64,000 nucleotides of DNA, taken from assembly GCA_029532415.1 (NCBI GenBank), contig JAQOTA010000023.1:744001-808000 (forward strand). The letters run 5' to 3'. How positions within the stretch are numbered: position 1 is the stretch's first letter; the number at the start of each line of letters is the position of its first letter. Origin of the DNA: Marasmius tenuissimus (taxonomy: Eukaryota > Basidiomycota > Agaricomycetes > Agaricales > Marasmiaceae). A model generated the notes under the pieces. The model was not told the DNA's origin. It searched no databases and was given only the letters and a program-made list of their open reading frames with translations. The position numbers and the translations under genes were made by a program. Of this stretch, positions 59,546-64,000 are shown one piece after another.

Positions 59546-59937
59546 TCTACCCTTTGCTCAGATATCTTTCAGTTCTTTCTTCCGTCTCCCAGCTTACGTT
59601 CGTGCATGATCCCTTTGAGCATATATCTCGCTCAATCAGTGTTGCTATATACGCTATATACATGACTCAAGATGAATGAACGCCAAGCGTTCCGGGCATT
59701 GTATGTCGGCAGCTCATGTCTATTTATTCTGGAAACAGCATTGGGTCGTGAGCATGGACTTCATGAGGACAACGTTCACATATCGTTGTTGAATGGGGAC
59801 GAGGGCTGTCGTGTTCCACTATTGTTTGCACAACAATCAGTACAATAGCACCGCTGGTGTTCCCTGCTAGACATGTGAAAACCCGGCCCTCCAAATCTGT
59901 GTTTGGGATGCCGCACAGCGGCATCCTAAGTTCCCCA
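59546..59937. other. No recognisable gene
   Basis: About 390 bp of unassigned sequence between the inverted repeat and the copia fragment. Confidence 0.5.
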
Positions 59938-61204
59938 AGTTACAAAGCTTTCTCAATTCTCTGCTAATCCATCAGAGGATCACCTGAAGAAGGCACTTCA
60001 TATTTGCCGCTATCTTGCAGGAACTCCAGACTATGCATTGGTCTATGATGGAGCCTCTGACAGAGGTTTACTAGCATTCACTAATTCAGATTGGGCTGCT
60101 GATCCTATCAAATGTCAGTCAATCATGGGCTATTTTGGCAGGTATCATCTTCTGTTGGTAACCACCTGCCCAGAAGACTGTTGCACTTTCATCTACTAAA
60201 GCTGAATACATGGCACTATCCAACTGTAGTTATCAAGCTGTGTGGATTCAACAGTTACTCTCTGAACTTGGGATTGATATGACTCCTGTACCTATATGTG
60301 GAGATAATCAGGGCTTGATTTTTATTGTCTCTAACCCAGTTCAAAATGTTGCACCAAGCACATTGATATTTGCTACCATTACTTACATTCATGAATGTGT
60401 TTCAGACTACAAGGTTGATCTTTTCTTTATTGATGGTGCCTACTTTTTTTTTTTTTTTTAGTCATATTCTTATATACCGGTGTACGAGCACAGTCCGGTC
60501 GCTATATACAAATGCAGCATCCCACAATTGCGTAATAACTAGATCCCCCACTAGAAAGGAGGTGCGCCTCGATAAGAACCGCTCCTCAGAACGTATCCAC
60601 AGTGTTTCCTCAACACTATGTGGTAAATAGGGTTGCATCATCATGGGCTCAGACATACTGGTGCCCCCTGCTCCCACGTCCTTCACCCCCACCGCCTAGG
60701 CTCGGCAGCAAGAGCCCGCACACCCCTCCGGAGAGTCTACGGGGAGCTAATACCAGCACATCAGCCCATATCACTTACCCAACTCCTTCTGCTTCTGCTT
60801 GGGAGGGGAAGGCAAACGCCCGAGGGTTTGCCTTCAAATAGGCTATCAGGCCCGGAAGCCGATGAAGCGAATTTCCACGCTCTAGTTCTGGGCATCGGTA
60901 AAGTACGTGTGCCCTGGTGCCAGGTATTGATGGTGCCTACAATCATGCGGACATGTTCACCAAGAATCTAGGTCATGTCAAGTTCTCTGCCTTTAGAGAA
61001 CATCTTGGACTTGAATTTTATTTGTCCAAATAGACACTTTGTGCTCTACTTGTTCCACACTCAGTGAGGGGGGGTGTTGAATCCAGACTCCTGGATATAT
61101 GGACTGTTGTATCAGGCTGTATCTATGCTTCAATCATTTTACTATGATCTATGCTATTTCCATACCTCCTGTTATAGTAGCTACAGCCACCTTTGTATAG
61201 TATA
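59938..61204 (+). mobile_element. Old copia-2-family fragment: RNase H end and partial 3' LTR
   Basis: Starting at GTTACAAAGC, the plus strand reads the same protein as copia-2 (KLSQFSANPSEDHLKKALHICRYLAGTPDY..). It passes through RNase H (FTNSDWAAD, DNQGLIF) with several frame breaks, is split at 60443 by LINE copy f, resumes at 60941 (YNHADMFTKNLGHVKF), and ends at the polypurine tract and the first 130 bp of an LTR (61075-61204). LTR divergence from copia-2 is clear, so this is an older insertion of the same family. Confidence 0.88.
60444..60925 (-). mobile_element. 5'-truncated LINE (copy f) with 15-bp target duplication
   Basis: Poly(T) from 60444, 3' tail and the last ~100 codons' worth of the RNase H C-terminal region. 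It is flanked by ATTGATGGTGCCTAC at 60429-60443 and 60926-60940; deleting the LINE and one copy rejoins the copia frame. Confidence 0.93.
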
Positions 61205-61774
61205 CTAGCGGTCTACCCGTGCCGGTACCGGCACGGGCTATAATCGAGACTCAACTGTGAAGCGGACTATGAGCAGGTCTGTCACTTATAAGACAATATC
61301 AGGTTGATTGAAATCAGAAAACAATCGTAACAGTGTTTGATAGGGTTCAAGATGATGTCGAGCAGTCTTCATTGCATTCAATTTTCTTTTACTACTAAAA
61401 GTACATCACGTAGAGTCGCAAGCCAATTTTTTTGTATGTATTTTGCCGAGGCGATATCAGGTGCGGATGGGAACAAATTGAACCAAAACAATAAGTCGTA
61501 CAAGGCAAAGGCAGTTGGGAAGCTTTTCCAGGATTGAGACCAAGGGAGAGATGGACAGAAGAACGTCAGATGGTCAAGTCTGTCAAGAAAACAGTCCTAC
61601 ATCTGGTCAGGACTCGGATATCGTACACCGGACGGAAGCAATGATAAACAGAGCCAATTCAGAATGTGATAGTGAAGGAGTCCTCTTCCCAGTTGAAGTT
61701 GAGCAGGCTCGAGTGGTGGACCTATAAACAAAGTATCAGTTGAACGGATGTTGCAAAGAAGAACGACATGTAGA
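61205..61774. other. Perfect 22-bp palindrome and gene-free stretch
   Basis: Immediately after the broken copia LTR, 61216-61237 is a perfect palindrome with core GTGCCGGTACCGGCAC. It sits within TATACTAGCGGTCTACCCGT.., a form similar to the ends of some Helitron-like or other eukaryotic elements. The remaining ~530 bp is 3' flank of the minus-strand gene, with no motif seen. Confidence 0.45.
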
Positions 61775-62674
61775 TCAATCATCTTCCTCACACATTTCGT
61801 TATCTTCCTCAGCTTCATTGTCGACGATTTCAGAGGCCTTGCTCTCCTCTGCAAGAATATCATTGTCGCTGCCCTCCATGTCGATGTCTGTCAGTGGAGA
61901 AGAGCCTCGAGATGTGACAACAATAACATCATCTTCAGGCTCAGTTGCACGCTGTTTGCCTTTGCCTTTGGCAGAGAGCGGTGTGCTTCGACCAACACTG
62001 CCTGCCGCAGCACTCTTGCCGCGACGACCTCTCTGGGACGTGGTTACGGCAGCAGAGGAAGCAGTGCCGCGGCCACAGCCACAACCTCTGCCACCACGCT
62101 TGGATCCGCCACGACCAGATGCACGGGCCGGAGGAGTAGGGGCAAAGGCTGGCTCCTCGACCCTCCTGCGTTTGAGTAGGTCAGGCCTAACCTCAGGGAA
62201 GTCTTCGTGGAACTCTTTAATGCGAGTGAGAATGCAAGCAGGTGTAGTATCAGTAGGCACCACTTACGATTAGCGCCGGCTGTGTCATTTGCGGCAATAG
62301 ATCTGTTCATTGCGCTGGCAGACGGGGAGGACGCAGATGCCGAGTCCATTCTGTAGCTCGGAGTCTTGACAGGAGAAGGTGAGGTATAAACTGGTGGAGG
62401 AAAGGTAGGCTTGCGAGGGGTGGAAGGCCCTTTGCATCGGAGTTGAAATAACAGTGCGACGGGGCCAGATGTAATGTGACATACCAGGATTACTATCATC
62501 ATTGTTGTTGTTGAGGATGGCCTGCACTCTGGAAGTCGGGCGAACGAGTATACTGAGCTGTGTGGGATGAACACAGAAGTATTCTGTGACATTATTGTCA
62601 TTGCATGCAACACGAAGGAGCTGGCCGACTACAAAGACAATTGACCCGTTCGCTTCTTTCTCAGATGCTTCCAT
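61775..62674 (-). CDS. Unknown basic/acidic protein, probably nuclear
   Basis: There are three exons on the minus strand: 62674-62485, 62429-62268 and 62214-61775. The introns are 55 and 53 nt (GTATGT..AAAG and GTAAGT..AAAG), giving 263 residues. The N-terminal ~60 residues look folded (GSIVFVVGQLLRVACNDNN..), with a Ser/Pro-rich middle. A basic LLKRRRVEEP then resembles a nuclear localisation signal and precedes a Gly/Arg-rich stretch (SGRGGSKRGGRG). The C-terminus is strongly acidic (DIDMEGSDND, NEAEEDNEMCEEDD). No family recognised. It stands alone between transposon debris and a LINE start, so it could be host or transposon-linked. Confidence 0.55.
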
Positions 62675-62779
62675 TATCTACCCGTGGGAACTACTAGTTG
62701 CTGCAACCCAAAAAACGTTCTACACTACACAGATCGAATCTGAACTATCAGAAAGCACCAACACAATCCGAATAGCCAT

Positions 62780-64000
62780 ATGTCACTGCCTGGTAGCCGC
62801 CAGGGGCGGGGTGCGATCTCGTCCCCTGACCCGCGCAAGCACTCCACATCCACAGCCCGAATCCGATGACCCTCTCCTTGCTAATGCTGGGGAGGGGTCT
62901 GCACCCAGTGCCCGGGACAGATATCTAACAAATGTCCCCGCCCCACGGCATGCTCAGTCCATGAGCAGCCGCAGATCTGCCTCGGTTGCTAGTCCCCAAG
63001 AGCAAACTCCCATGCCGCAGGACGAAGAAATGCTCCTCCCTCCTCGCGACACTGCATCACCTGAGCCGCCAATTGAATCCTCTTTCCTGAGCCTAGTAAT
63101 GTCTCCTGGAGATGTAGGGGGGGATTTCGAAGTAGCCGCGCATGCAATCACTGCCATCACAGACTGGATCCAGCTGTCTGAATCCGAGCCTGAACTCCAC
63201 ATCGCAACCTCGATGCTGCGACGCCTTCACAGCAGTACCACATCCCTATCCAGCCTCATCGCAGGCCGGATTCTCGAAGAGGCCACTATCCGGCAGCAAT
63301 CTCGCATCCAGAACAGCTCTGCGCTACCCCACAGCTCTTCCCCCCAGCACATCGACCACCAGACAATGGAGGAAGATGACACAGTCCTCATCCCATACAG
63401 AATCGAGCCCACTGGTGATAATGGGAATAAACCAGTTCGAACGGGCCCTAGGCCGCTCCCGAAACGTCCTACAGTGCCATTCCAGCGTCCTAATCCAAGG
63501 GGACCCCCCCCGAGAATCAACTTGGCCACCAAGCCAAAACCCACCACTCCATACTCGTTTGCTGCAGCAGCGAGGAGAGGAAGAGAACGACGAGCACCTG
63601 CGGCGCTGGCGCAGGCAAACGTGTCAGCGTCGGCCAAGACACCGGGTAGGCCCGGACCCGCCATCTCCGGAAACCCTGTGCCCACCAAAAGGCCCCGGAC
63701 TACTCCGAAATTCACTACACCCGGACCAACCCGGAAACAGGTCCTGGTGTCGTTCCCCAAGGATGTTGGAGTGCCAGAAATGAGCCTCAACCTCCTCACT
63801 ACCACTGTGAACGCTGCACTGCGCAGCACGCAGCATTCTCTTAAGGTCCTGGCCACAACTCGTGCATATGAGGGCTGGGCACTTGCTACAAGCGGTGTTG
63901 CTGATGAAAGCGCACTGAACACTATCCGTGGGAGGGTCTTGGACCTCGTGCCGGACAGATACAAGGAGTCCCATTGGGTTGGGCTCCCTACCTCGACGTC
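62780..64000 (+). CDS. LINE first frame, N-terminal part (runs off the right edge)
   Basis: An ATG at 62780 opens MSLPGSRQGRG..; a one-base shift near 62811 is needed to enter the long frame (GTG at 62811, next in-frame ATG 62959), which stays open to the window end. The product is Pro/Ser/Arg-rich and low complexity, then reaches a more ordered segment (TPGPTRKQVLVSFPKD, LRSTQHSLKVLATTRAYEGWALAT, SHWVGLPTSTS) of the kind seen in Gag-like first frames of Agaricomycete LINEs. The zinc knuckles would lie beyond the window. Whether it belongs to the same LINE family as the other copies cannot be settled here. Confidence 0.6.

Noticed and set aside
1..64000. CRISPR arrays, rRNA and tRNA genes
   Set aside because: No regularly spaced repeats and no tRNA cloverleaf seen. 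The only tRNA-like words are the two primer-binding sites.

Overview
The window looks like a piece of a filamentous basidiomycete (Agaricomycete-type mushroom) nuclear genome. The evidence is the intron-dense housekeeping genes with introns of about 50-60 nt, typical fungal protein sequences (2-isopropylmalate synthase, Arp2, an extended SDR), and a heavy load of LTR retrotransposons, EN-RT-RNase H LINEs and degraded multi-exon gene remnants. No prokaryotic features were seen.

Layout. (1) 1-7.6 kb is an ordinary gene island: LEU4-type 2-isopropylmalate synthase (+), converging on ARP2 (-), which shares a 152-bp divergent promoter with an NAD(P)-binding SDR/epimerase-like gene (+). The LEU4 product is unusual: its C-terminal LeuA allosteric domain is present twice in tandem. 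(2) 7.6-9.3 kb is gene-poor and holds a ~250-bp TIR element flanked by TA. (3) 9.3-31.0 kb is a nested transposon block: a Ty3/gypsy-like element with an exceptionally long (2.71-kb) LTR, whose reverse transcriptase gene is split by a 10-kb Ty1/copia-like element with a clean 5-bp target duplication. The gypsy pol then ends abruptly at an exact LTR terminus in the opposite orientation, so the block is bounded by two near-identical 2.7-kb LTRs in inverted order. Each of these LTRs carries the same antisense, apparently intron-containing reading frame. (4) 31.0-41.9 kb contains decayed multi-exon gene remnants (an unknown family, a Cys-cluster protein, an F-box-like gene), interrupted by a 5'-truncated LINE with a 16-bp target duplication. 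(5) 41.9-61.2 kb is a second transposon graveyard: a long minus-strand LINE, a host gene fragment cut off by a second minus-strand copia element, several LINE pieces, an old inverted repeat, and a copia fragment itself interrupted by a LINE. (6) 61.2-64.0 kb has a perfect 22-bp palindrome of possible element-terminus origin, a small three-exon unknown nuclear-type gene (-), and the 5' part of a LINE first reading frame running off the right edge.

How it fits together. Only about four or five host genes look functional (LEU4, ARP2, the SDR gene, the 61.8-62.7 kb gene). The rest is transposon sequence or gene debris. Both copia elements use a primer-binding site complementary to the initiator-tRNA-Met anticodon arm, and both have nearly identical LTRs despite broken coding regions, which suggests recent mobilisation in trans. 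Insertion order can be read from the nesting: gypsy before copia-1; copia fragment (59.9-61.2 kb) before LINE; degraded host genes before the LINEs.
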